A DNA stretch of 21,848 bases from positions 1 to 21,848 of the IMG/VR virus record IMGVR_UViG_3300009507_000151. One strand, 5' to 3'. This document shows, piece after piece, positions 1 to 8,000 of this stretch. The number at the start of each line of letters is the position of its first letter. The first letter of the stretch is position 1. Position numbers and translations under genes: made by a program. Below the pieces are notes generated by a model. It was not told the DNA's origin, made no database searches, and saw only the letters and a program-made list of their open reading frames with translations. This DNA comes from a virus.

Positions 1-996
1 ACCAGTAGCACCTTTAGCACCTTGAGGACTTGAACCTTGAGCACCTTGGTCACCTTTAGTACCAGTAGCACCTTTAGCACCTTGAGGACTTGAACCTTGA
101 GCACCTTGGTCACCTTTAGTACCTGTTGAACCTTGAGCACCTTGAGGACTTGAACCTTGAGCACCTTGGTCACCTTTAGCACCTGTAGCACCTTTTGAAC
201 CTTGAGGACTTGAACCTTGAGCACCTTGGTCACCTTTTGTTCCTGTAGCACCTTTAGCACCTTGAGGACTTGCCCCTTGAGCACCTGTTGAACCTTGAGC
301 ACCTGTATCACCTTTAGCACCTTGAGGACTTGCCCCTTGTGCTCCTTGGTCACCTTTAGCTCCAGCAGCTCCAGTAGCTCCTTGAGGACTTGAACCTTGA
401 GCACCTTGAGGACCTGTTGCCCCAGTAGCTCCCTTAGCACCTTGAGGTGAAGAACCTTGAGCACCTTGAGGACCTGTTGCCCCAGTAGCTCCCTTAGCAC
501 CTTGAGGTGAAGAACCTTGAGCACCTTGTGGGCCTGTAGCCCCAGTAGCACCTTTAGGGCCGGTTGGACTTGCCCCTTGTGCACCTTGTGGGCCTGTAGC
601 CCCAGTAGCACCTTTAGGGCCGGTTGGACTTGCCCCTTGAGCACCTTGTGGGCCTGTAGCCCCAGTAGCACCTTTAGGGCCGGTTGGACTTGCCCCTTGA
701 GCACCTTGGTCACCTTTAGCACCTGTAGCACCTTTAGGGCCGGTTGGACTTGAACCTTGAGCACCTTGGTCACCTTTAGCACCTGTAGCACCTTTAGGGC
801 CGGTTGGACTTGCTCCTTGAGCACCTTGGTCACCTTTAGCACCTGTAGCACCTTTAGCACCTTGAGGACTTGCCCCTTGAGCACCTTGGTCACCTTTAGC
901 ACCTGTAGCACCTTTTGAACCTTGAGGTGAAGAACCTTGAGCACCTTGTGGGCCTTGAGCTCCAGTAGCACCTTGAGCACCTTGTGGACTTGAACC
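1..996 (-). repeat. 60-bp tandem repeats encoding a 20-residue collagen-like unit
   Basis: About 16 consecutive 60-base units keep the same phase from base 1 to about 996; bases 1-60 and 61-120 are identical. Each unit encodes 20 residues: six Gly-X-Y triplets plus a two-residue break (Pro-Gln or Pro-Thr), for example [20 protein letters not shown]. Units at 541, 601 and 661 are also nearly identical to one another, which suggests recent duplication. The array continues past the left edge. From 997 to about 1176 the Gly-X-Y pattern continues without the 60-base phase. Confidence 0.93.
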
Positions 997-1605
997 AGCT
1001 GAACCTTGAGCACCTTGTGGGCCTTGATTACTTGCTCCTTGAGCACCTGTTGAACCAGCACCACCGCCTGCTCCTTGAGCACCTTGTGGGCCTGCTCCAC
1101 CTTGTTGACCTGTCGGCCCTTGAGAGCCTAATTGGCCTTTTTGACCTTTTTGACCTTTAGCACCTTGTGGGCCTGTGTTATGTACTAATAAATTTCCTAC
1201 GAAATAATTGTGGTCTGGTTCTACTGTAATACTTACAACTTCAATGTCTTCTTCTACTAACTCTATTGATGTTATAGATAAATCATTGTAAAATAGGTTA
1301 TTACCACATTTACAATCAGAACATCCACATGATTCGTTATTAATTGGTGAAACCCATTCACCATTTTTGTATATTTTTATATCAACGGAAGTTTTTAAGG
1401 TACTTCCATCTGATAATTTAAATTTGAGATATTGGTGTAACGTACCAGTAGCTATTTGGGTAACTCTGTTATCTCTATTAACACCATTAGCTAAGTCACG
1501 ACCTTGTACTAAGTCTCCAATTTGGATAGTTTCTAACTTTACGGAACTTCCATTGATATTAACTAAGGTATCTTTATGTAAACTGTGTATTAAATTGTAA
1601 TTCAT
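1..1605 (-). CDS. Collagen-like fibre protein with N-terminal Hint (intein-like) domain, partial
   Basis: The gene starts at 1605 (GAGG, 6 bases before ATG) and stays open to the window edge, giving 535 codons without a stop. Residues 1-143 look like a Hint/intein fold. An intein block-A-like stretch (HKDTLV at 10-15, then IGDLV at 29-33) is followed by a block-B-like stretch ([10 protein letters not shown], 70-79) and a typical C-terminal intein end (PDHNYFV 130-136, LLVHN 139-143) with Thr144 as +1 residue. Ser8 sits where the first intein Cys/Ser would be, and Asp75 replaces the usual block-B His, so N-terminal chemistry may be lost while Asn143 cleavage could survive. A Cys cluster (C93, C95, C98, C100) lies where inteins often carry an endonuclease. 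From residue 145 on it is Gly-X-Y collagen-like, rich in Gln, Ala, Lys and Thr. It is probably a virion fibre, downstream of other fibre genes; the C-terminus is outside the window. Confidence 0.85.
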   Translation of the reverse strand, partial: MNYNLIHSLHKDTLVNINGSSVKLETIQIGDLVQGRDLANGVNRDNRVTQIATGTLHQYLKFKLSDGSTLKTSVDIKIYKNGEWVSPINNESCGCSDCKCGNNLFYNDLSITSIELVEEDIEVVSITVEPDHNYFVGNLLVHNTGPQGAKGQKGQKGQLGSQGPTGQQGGAGPQGAQGAGGGAGSTGAQGASNQGPQGAQGSAGSSPQGAQGATGAQGPQGAQGSSPQGSKGATGAKGDQGAQGASPQGAKGATGAKGDQGAQGASPTGPKGATGAKGDQGAQGSSPTGPKGATGAKGDQGAQGASPTGPKGATGATGPQGAQGASPTGPKGATGATGPQGAQGASPTGPKGATGATGPQGAQGSSPQGAKGATGATGPQGAQGSSPQGAKGATGATGPQGAQGSSPQGATGAAGAKGDQGAQGASPQGAKGDTGAQGSTGAQGASPQGAKGATGTKGDQGAQGSSPQGSKGATGAKGDQGAQGSSPQGAQGSTGTKGDQGAQGSSPQGAKGATGTKGDQGAQGSSPQGAKGATG

Positions 1606-1617
1606 GTTTTACCTCAA

Positions 1618-2175
1618 TTATGTTGTTATCATATAAGTAATTGTTAGACCAAAACCTCTTGACCTAAGAGCGGCTTCTCTATCTATAAAAATGTTTATGT
1701 AATCTCCAGCTGCAAAAGAATGATTCGTACCGAAGTTGAAATCTGTTACAGTTCCGGCAGTTGCACTTACTGTTGCAGATACGTCTGATGATAATTGTGA
1801 CCCATTTTTTCGTATTCCCAACGTAACTGACCCTGCAGTTGCTCCTTGGTGTGGATGTAAACGTATATCTTTTACATATCCAGCAAATGGTACTACAAAT
1901 CTCCAATAACCTGTGGTTACTTTCCTATCAATGATGTTAACATTAGAAAATGGAACAAATCCTTCTATTTCATCATTTTTTAGTACTTCAGCATTTGTAT
2001 TTTGAATAAATGGTACTTTTCCTCGAATTGTATTACTTCCAGCGGAAATACTACCCACATTCGAAAGATTGTTATCATCAAAGTCTACTCCACCAGTAAA
2101 CAATGCAGCAGACGCTGTAATTTGATTTAAACTAGCATTAGAGCCGCTAGTGACTATTTTTTTCCAATTTGGCAT
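1618..2175 (-). CDS. Fibre-like structural protein with 'WKK..SGS' N-terminus
   Basis: The product has 185 residues. Its start has AGGA 8 bases upstream and follows a 116-base leader with a promoter-like motif. The N-terminus (MPNWKKIVTSGSNASL, 1-16) closely matches that of the 499-residue fibre protein encoded at 2710-4209, after which the two diverge. The rest is predicted to be beta-rich, with alternating Val/Ser/Thr/Gly and an aromatic patch (GYWRFVVPFAGYV) that resembles a small jelly-roll or head-like fibre tip. No transmembrane segment or enzymatic motif is visible. A shared N-terminus with varied distal parts suggests that the first 20 or so residues attach the protein to the same virion site. 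A phage fibre or decoration role is inferred from this and from the neighbours. Confidence 0.7.
   Translation of the reverse strand: MPNWKKIVTSGSNASLNQITASAALFTGGVDFDDNNLSNVGSISAGSNTIRGKVPFIQNTNAEVLKNDEIEGFVPFSNVNIIDRKVTTGYWRFVVPFAGYVKDIRLHPHQGATAGSVTLGIRKNGSQLSSDVSATVSATAGTVTDFNFGTNHSFAAGDYINIFIDREAALRSRGFGLTITYMITT
1631..1640 (-). promoter_or_regulatory. Candidate promoter motif, one-mismatch variant
   Basis: The coding strand reads TTACTTATAT, one base from the ATAYTTATAY motif found in the intergenic gaps. It lies inside the 3' end of the upstream gene and 25 bases before the start of the collagen-like gene, a spacing similar to the other sites. It is weaker evidence because it overlaps coding sequence. 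Confidence 0.3.
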
Positions 2176-2193
2176 ATCCTTAATCCTTTTTGC

Positions 2194-2240
2194 GGTTGGT
2201 AACTCTTCTTGAGCCCACTTCCCTTAACGGGCCAACAACC
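2194..2240 (-). promoter_or_regulatory. Possible structured leader of the 185-residue fibre gene
   Basis: Inverted segments GGTTG/CAACC (2194-2198 and 2236-2240) enclose GCCC/GGGC (2213-2216 and 2229-2232) in the transcribed leader between the promoter-like motif and the start codon. The loops are unequal, so this is a weak structural call. It is locally GC-rich for this genome. Confidence 0.25.
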
Positions 2241-2258
2241 AGATTTAACTTTGTTTGT

Positions 2259-2268
2259 ATATAAGTAT
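2259..2268 (-). promoter_or_regulatory. Candidate phage promoter motif ATACTTATAT
   Basis: Exact match to ATAYTTATAY on the coding strand, in the gap upstream of the 185-residue fibre gene and 83 bases before its start. The same motif recurs in the other long gaps. Confidence 0.5.
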
Positions 2269-2291
2269 TGGAATAAATAAAGAAAATGTAA

Positions 2292-2480
2292 CTATTCTTT
2301 TAGAATTATATCACCTTTAGATGGTTTATCTTTTGGATTAAGTGCGAAATCCATTTCCATCTCTATCTTTTTTTGTAATTTTACCATTAATGGAGCCTCT
2401 TGTCCTGTAATTGGTAACTTTTGAAGTGCTATTTGGATTATTTTAAAATCTGCAGCAGTTAATCCTTCGTATTGTTCCAT
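2292..2480 (-). CDS. Small protein of unknown function (62 aa)
   Basis: I do not recognise this protein. It has 62 residues and a predicted mainly helical N-terminal two-thirds (LTAADFKIIQIALQKLP, then EAPLMVKLQKKIEMEMD), ending in a short Lys/Asp/Pro-rich tail. There are no Cys residues and no membrane segment. It starts 2 bases after the stop of the preceding 69-residue gene, so the pair is almost certainly cotranscribed and perhaps translationally coupled. No Shine-Dalgarno site is visible. The compact size and position between fibre genes would suit a small chaperone or adaptor for fibre assembly, but nothing in the sequence proves that. Confidence 0.65.
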   Translation of the reverse strand: MEQYEGLTAADFKIIQIALQKLPITGQEAPLMVKLQKKIEMEMDFALNPKDKPSKGDIILKE

Positions 2481-2482
2481 AA

Positions 2483-2692
2483 CTAATTACTTTTGTTTAA
2501 TTTATTATTATCTTCTTGTTGTTTTGATAATTGCGAATGTAACTTATGTGCTAATTTATACATTACTTCTAAATCTTTGCCTGAAAATGTTCCGTTTGAT
2601 ATTAAAAACAATAATACCTCAAGCTCTTGATTAGAGAACTTGAGGTTATTGCTACTATTGGGTTTAATTCCAGCTTTTTTATGTAAACTCAT
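2483..2692 (-). CDS. Small helical protein of unknown function (69 aa)
   Basis: I do not recognise this protein by name. It has 69 residues: a basic N-terminus, a central amphipathic region (FSNQELEVLLFLISNGTF, 19-36), a second helix (DLEVMYKLAHKLHSQL) and a polar Gln/Asn/Lys tail. It lies 17 bases downstream of the 499-residue fibre gene and 2 bases upstream of the 62-residue gene. There is no Shine-Dalgarno site before its ATG, only AT-rich sequence. The predicted two-helix form and the location suit a small accessory or assembly factor for the neighbouring fibres; this is inference from position only. Confidence 0.65.
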   Translation of the reverse strand: MSLHKKAGIKPNSSNNLKFSNQELEVLLFLISNGTFSGKDLEVMYKLAHKLHSQLSKQQEDNNKLNKSN

Positions 2693-2709
2693 AACTTTTT
2701 AATTAATTT

Positions 2710-4209
2710 TTAAACGTAAATATATATTTCGTTTGATTCTATTCTGATGTTACCAGGATGGTCAGCTAAAGCAGTTGCAGCGTTTGCAGCACTTCCTTCA
2801 AATACACCACTTAAGTAGTATCCACTTGTTCCAGCAGCGAAATCAGCAGTTGAATTAGCAGCTGTATCTGTTACTTTCACAGCAAGACGACCATCATTAC
2901 TATTATATGTGTTATCTAATATAAGAGCGTGACCTGCTTGAGCAGTTCCATTAGAACCACCAAAGATAATACCACTATCACCTGACGTTGAACCTGAATT
3001 CAATAAAATGAATGCATCTTCTACGTTTAAGTTAGCAGTTTGTACTTCAGTTTTTGTTCCTTGAACAGTTAAATCACCACTTAACACTAAACTAGCACCA
3101 TTAGCAACTCCAGTAAATGTAGGAGCAGTAAACATTGTTGCTTTACTCTCGTTTGTTACATTTCCTAAAGATACGTCTGAAGCAGCAAGTCCTAAGAATG
3201 TTTTAACATTAGCAGCTGAACCTGAGACAACATTAGCATCATCCATCACAGTAACTACTGCTGCGTCAGTATAACCAACTTTATTTGTGTTAGTAGTAAT
3301 TGCTGAAGCCTGCCCACCACTTATAGTTGTAGTATCACCCGCAAGTGCAGTAGTACTACTCGTACCTAATTGTAAAGTTGTTACTGAACCACCTAATGAG
3401 ATAGCTGAACCATCTATTGATATAGAAGAGTTTGCTAATTTTCCATTTGCAATTGAACCAGCCAACATACCATTTGTAATACCACTAGCTTTTACTTTTA
3501 ATTGACCAGAACCAGATATTTCAATAGATGAATCATCTACATTCGCGTCTAAGTTCTCACCATTTGCTACAATACCATTTCCAGCTACATCTGAAGCGTC
3601 AAAATCAAATGTTATTGTTGAATCACTTGCATTGTTCAATGTAAATGAACCACCAGTTTTTAAACCATCACCAGCAGCTAATGTTATTGTTGAATTTTCA
3701 ACACCAGCTAAAGAAGATACTTGAGCAGATGATGAAATGATACCAGCACCCAATGCAGCGATACCTGCGGCATCTGTTACATCAGCACTTGCTTCAATAT
3801 TATCTAATTTAGTTTTTAAAGTATTTGTAAAATTGTTTTGTGTTAAACCACCATCACCTACACCAATTTGTGCTGAAGATGAAATGATACCATTTAAGAT
3901 ATCTGCTGAACCATTGAATGCTACTCCACCAATTGTTCTTGAAGTTTCAAGTAGTGTTGCTGTTGCAGCATTACCACTTGTGTCTTGATTACCAGATGCA
4001 TTTACGCCTGGTAAATTGATAGCGGAACTACCATCAAATGATACTCCACCAATGTTTACTGCACTTGCCAAGGCTGTCGCTGTACTTGCATTACCAGTTA
4101 CATTACCAGTTACTCCACCAATTAAGTTTCCTTTAAAACCTACTGATGCTGATACTTCTGCTAAACTTGCTACCGACCCCGAGACAATGACTTTTTTCCA
4201 TGTTGCCAT
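2710..4209 (-). CDS. Tail fibre-like protein with 'WKK..SGS' N-terminus
   Basis: The product has 499 residues, low in complexity and rich in Ala, Ser, Thr, Gly and Asn. It begins MATWKKVIVSGSVASL. It then carries repeats of the GNVTGNASTATALA and NIGGVSFDGSSAINLPG kind that are common in marine T4-like phage fibres and predict a trimeric beta fibre shaft. A segment near 120-150 (VGDGGLTQNNF, EASADVTDA) is shared with the 1501-residue protein upstream. The distal part (about 375-499) contains LSGDLTVQGTKTEVQT, then a Gly/Asn-rich domain ending in IRIESNEIYIYV. The start has AAGGG about 9 bases upstream. A role as a fibre or baseplate-attached adhesin is inferred from composition and neighbours. 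Confidence 0.8.
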   Translation of the reverse strand: MATWKKVIVSGSVASLAEVSASVGFKGNLIGGVTGNVTGNASTATALASAVNIGGVSFDGSSAINLPGVNASGNQDTSGNAATATLLETSRTIGGVAFNGSADILNGIISSSAQIGVGDGGLTQNNFTNTLKTKLDNIEASADVTDAAGIAALGAGIISSSAQVSSLAGVENSTITLAAGDGLKTGGSFTLNNASDSTITFDFDASDVAGNGIVANGENLDANVDDSSIEISGSGQLKVKASGITNGMLAGSIANGKLANSSISIDGSAISLGGSVTTLQLGTSSTTALAGDTTTISGGQASAITTNTNKVGYTDAAVVTVMDDANVVSGSAANVKTFLGLAASDVSLGNVTNESKATMFTAPTFTGVANGASLVLSGDLTVQGTKTEVQTANLNVEDAFILLNSGSTSGDSGIIFGGSNGTAQAGHALILDNTYNSNDGRLAVKVTDTAANSTADFAAGTSGYYLSGVFEGSAANAATALADHPGNIRIESNEIYIYV

Positions 4210-4255
4210 TTTGTTTTCCCTTTTTGTTTGTTATTTAAACGTTTACATTAAAAAT

Positions 4256-4281
4256 TGATACCAGAATCACTTTCCGTATCA
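4256..4281 (-). promoter_or_regulatory. Hairpin in the leader of the 499-residue fibre gene
   Basis: TGATAC and GTATCA pair perfectly (4256-4261 with 4276-4281), with an inner GAA/TTC stem. On the transcribed strand it is followed by ATTTTT. It lies between the promoter-like motif and the start codon, so it could be a weak terminator for the gene above, an attenuator or a 5'-end stabiliser. Confidence 0.4.
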
Positions 4282-4305
4282 GTTGTAACTACTTGTAATA
4301 TCTTT

Positions 4306-4315
4306 ATATAAGTAT
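4306..4315 (-). promoter_or_regulatory. Candidate phage promoter motif ATACTTATAT
   Basis: Exact match to ATAYTTATAY on the coding strand, in the 127-base gap upstream of the 499-residue fibre gene and 96 bases before its start. It shares the C variant at position 4 with the site at 2259-2268, which also precedes a 'WKK' fibre gene. Confidence 0.5.
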
Positions 4316-4336
4316 GTATTTAATTTTAATTACCTA

Positions 4337-4996
4337 TTAATCTGTTCCTAAATAATAGCAAGATGCTGAATATATTATTCCACCTTCTATTGGAGTAGGT
4401 GTACTATCAAATTTCTTAATACTAAATACCCCATTTACGTTTAATGACCCAGTAATTTCTAAATTATTTGTTGTACTTTTTACCGACCCAGTTGTAGCGA
4501 ATATACCACTTCCACCACCACCACTTAGTGCTGATAAGTCTACTACGTTACCATTTGATAATGTTAGATTACTATTACCTGAATTGAATGATAAAGTTTG
4601 TAAGAAAGAAGCCGTTTGACTATTTGATATAGCAGACCCAGTAAATGTATTCAATGCAGTTAAGCTTGTTTGAGCTGAACCTGTAAATGTATTTAGAGGT
4701 GTGGCATTAAATGAACCACCACCACCACTAATACCTAAATTAGTTGTGTGAAATGATGAAGAGTCATCCGTACCATCATACCCTACCGTTTCGAAAGCAA
4801 CAAACTTGCGAGTTAAATAGAGTTGGTCTGAGTTTTCAACATATATGATTTGACCATCAATTAATCTTGAGTTATCAAGACTTGTCATGTTAGAAGAAGA
4901 GGCTACAGTAATCCACCCACCTTGTACATATTGTACGGATGTAAATGCCCCTGAAGTGCCACTTCTTACATAAATATCGCCTGCCGTAGTTGCCAT
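4337..4996 (-). CDS. Fibre-like virion protein sharing modules with the 1501-residue fibre
   Basis: The product has 219 residues. The N-terminal part (1-95) is unique, with YVRSGTSGAFTSVQYVQGGW and IIYVENSDQLYLTRKFVAF, and looks beta-rich. From about 100 on it repeats modules of its upstream neighbour: LNTFTGSAQTSLTALNTF, then AISNSQTAS, then VVDLSALSGGGGSG and LEITGSLNVNG. The C-terminus ends in SASCYYLGTD. It starts 17 bases after the stop of the 1501-residue gene, with AAAGGG upstream, so the two are likely cotranscribed. It could be a partner protein or a spare module that recombines with the large fibre. No enzyme motif is visible. Confidence 0.72.
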   Translation of the reverse strand: MATTAGDIYVRSGTSGAFTSVQYVQGGWITVASSSNMTSLDNSRLIDGQIIYVENSDQLYLTRKFVAFETVGYDGTDDSSSFHTTNLGISGGGGSFNATPLNTFTGSAQTSLTALNTFTGSAISNSQTASFLQTLSFNSGNSNLTLSNGNVVDLSALSGGGGSGIFATTGSVKSTTNNLEITGSLNVNGVFSIKKFDSTPTPIEGGIIYSASCYYLGTD

Positions 4997-5013
4997 TTAT
5001 TTTTCCCTTTTGT

Positions 5014-8000
5014 TTATGGTGCCGATGCTGAATCAGGCATTATATAATATCTTGAATTATTTGTATTTTCACCCTCTGCAAATATCATACCCCATCTATT
5101 GTATCCTTGATGTGCGTTTTCTAAATCAAAGTAGTAAACACCAGTTCCAATTGTACCAGGTATTGATGCGTCTTTTGCATATACATAGTATTCTTTTGGA
5201 GTACCTGTTGAATCAGGTGGAACACCATCATACATACTTACAGGTTTACCAAGTTGATTAGACGCTGAAGCGAATAAAATTATTAATCTCTGAGACCCAC
5301 CACTTGAAAAATTAAAATGACCAAATGTTGATGTTCCGGTACCAGCTGAATCTGATAATGTGTTTAGTGACCCTGACTTATGTAATGTCATTGTACCACC
5401 AACATATGTTGGATTAAATGTTGTACCAAGTGAACCACTTTGTAAATGTGAAATCACAGAACCACTTGTTATACCAATACCGTCAGCTCCACTATCACCC
5501 ATAGCAGCGATTGCTGCAGCTTGACTAGCAGCAGAACCACCATTCCAACCATAACCATACACAAGTGCTTTTTGGTCAATAATAGTTATACTTTTATTAT
5601 AGCTTGTTGATTTACCAAAGTTATCATGTACTGATGCACTATAATTGTAAGTAACACCACTACTGATTATTCCTGTGTTTTGTAGTTGATATGATGATGA
5701 GTTTGCATTTTGTGGTACAAGTTTTAAATTACCTGCGTGTGTTCCACCTAATGAAGCCGAGAATGGTGTGTCCGATTCTGTATCTGTTATAGTAATTGTT
5801 GTAAGGTTTGTTGATGCCGCAACTGATGCGGTCATGTTTGCACCCACTTCACTAAATGTTGCAGTTGGTGCTTGGTTTGCGAATACATTAAGTGTTAAAG
5901 TACCTGTTCCAACATTATCATATTGGTCTCTGTATGTTATTGTTGATGTAATTACATCACCACTACCAGTAGATGAGCCATTAAGTGCTACACCCATAGT
6001 CAAATTACCACTATTGTCAATACTGACTGATGCGTTTGATGAAGTAAATGATTGAACAGCCGCTGAGTTATATGTTGGAGAATAACTAACCGTTACTTGT
6101 GAAGGGTTACCTGCACCAAATCCACTTGCATCTCTAATTGCTTCGTTATTTAATCCCGATTCAATTATGTATGACGTAGTGTCTCCACCTAATGTTCCGT
6201 TTCCGGCTTGAGCTATTGTATTTGTATGCTTACCTACCCCAGTACTAAAACCATGACTATCTTTTATAGATGCTGTATATTGGTAGGTTGATGCACTTAA
6301 GTTATTTATTGCTTGTACAAAATAAGTATTACCATCTTTAACAGTATTCAATTGACCACTTGGGTCTGTGAATACAAATGAAGGATGATTTAAATTATTA
6401 CTTTCAGCATCAGTAAATGATATTACACTAAGTGTACTACCAGACCTAGCACCATTTGTATTTAAGTTTTCAGATTGATTATTAAATGAAACAGATGGTG
6501 GGTTGTTTTTAACAACATTAATATCTACATCGATAAATTGTTTTGTTGTTTCAAACCCATGTTCTGATGCGGTTACAGCTACACTAATAGTACTACCACT
6601 TGCGTATGCAGAGCCACTTAAATTTCCTATTTGTAAAGTAGTACTTGAACCTGTAGCAGTTGATAATGAAACTAAATTACCAGTTACAGTACCTAATGAC
6701 CATCTTTGACTTACAGCAGATGTCCAAGTTGCAGTATTACCTGTTAGACCATCTGCGTTTACTTTAATATTGTCACCACTCGTAGCCGATTCTATAATAT
6801 ATAAGTTAGTCCAATTATCTGATACAGCACTTGTTGCGTCTGCTGTAATTGGAATTGTGATTTCACCTGTATCTTCTGTTGTGTTAAAAGCATCTTTAAC
6901 AGTAACTTGATAAACGTATCTATCAGCTATATCAGAGTTTAAGTATATTCCATTTTTTCTTGTTACTACGCCAGCAGAACTACATTGGAATGGATTACTA
7001 TGTGGGTTGTATAATGATACACCACCTAAAGATGACGTGATATTTGTGTTAACACCATTTTTGAATGCTTTAAGTAATGTAAAGTTTGAAAATACAATCG
7101 TATCACCTTCAGAGTCATTAGCGGTAATTGTACCTAAAGATGCACCATCTGCTGAATTTTCATTAATTGAACTTAATGTTTGGTTGTTTACAGTTGGTAT
7201 TACATTATCAACTACGGACACTCTGAATGGTAGGTAAGCAACTCCTTCACTATCATCACCACTCACATGATGTTCATCACTAGCAGTTAATACGATTTCA
7301 TATTTAGGAGTTACTTCAAAATCCAATGAAGCCGTTGTTTGGTTTAATTGTACATATGTTCCGTATTTTGTAAATGTAAATCCATTCATGTTTACAGAAC
7401 CACTTTTAATTGTTATTTCATCACTCTCGTCATCAGTAAAATAAACTCTTACTTTATTATTTCCAGCAGTTGAGTTTTCATTTAGAGAATGAGTAAAGTT
7501 AGTGATAATACTTCCACCAACTGAGGTTTGTCTCCACTTAGGAGCTGTATTGGGTGTTACCCTAATGTATATTGTTTTAGAACCAACTCCACCAAATGTG
7601 TCTACTGCCTCAACTTGAATTGGATGAGACCCACTGCCTGGTGTAGAATCGGTATTCAATGATGCCGTTGATTTTGTATTTAAAGTAACTGCTCCTGCGG
7701 TTGATATTTTAAATTTGTCAGCTGAGTAAGAACTTGCAGTTCTAAATGTAAAAGATTGACCTTCAGCATCCGTTCCAGTAATAGTTCCTATTGTTGAACC
7801 ACTTACAACAAATTCACCAATTGTAAATCCATTAGTATTAATTGTAGGTACTGTATTAGGGAAAAACACTTTAGAGACAAAATCGGATAATGATGTTGTT
7901 GTTCCAAAGTTAGTATTATATATACCACTTGGTAAATCAGTATTCGATACAACTCGGTTACCATCAAATCCTATAAAGGAAGATGTAGCGACTGACATTG

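Noticed and set aside
517-753. Plus-strand frame with repeated [15 protein letters not shown]
   Set aside because: It is the shadow of the 60-base collagen repeat; the minus strand gives a clean Gly-X-Y protein.
1-996. Possible CRISPR-like array because of regular 60-base repeats
   Set aside because: Units are directly tandem without unique spacers and are an open coding frame.
1174-1605. Full splicing intein with two exteins
   Set aside because: Only about seven residues precede the candidate first residue (Ser8), and the block-B His is replaced by Asp; only C-terminal cleavage seems possible.
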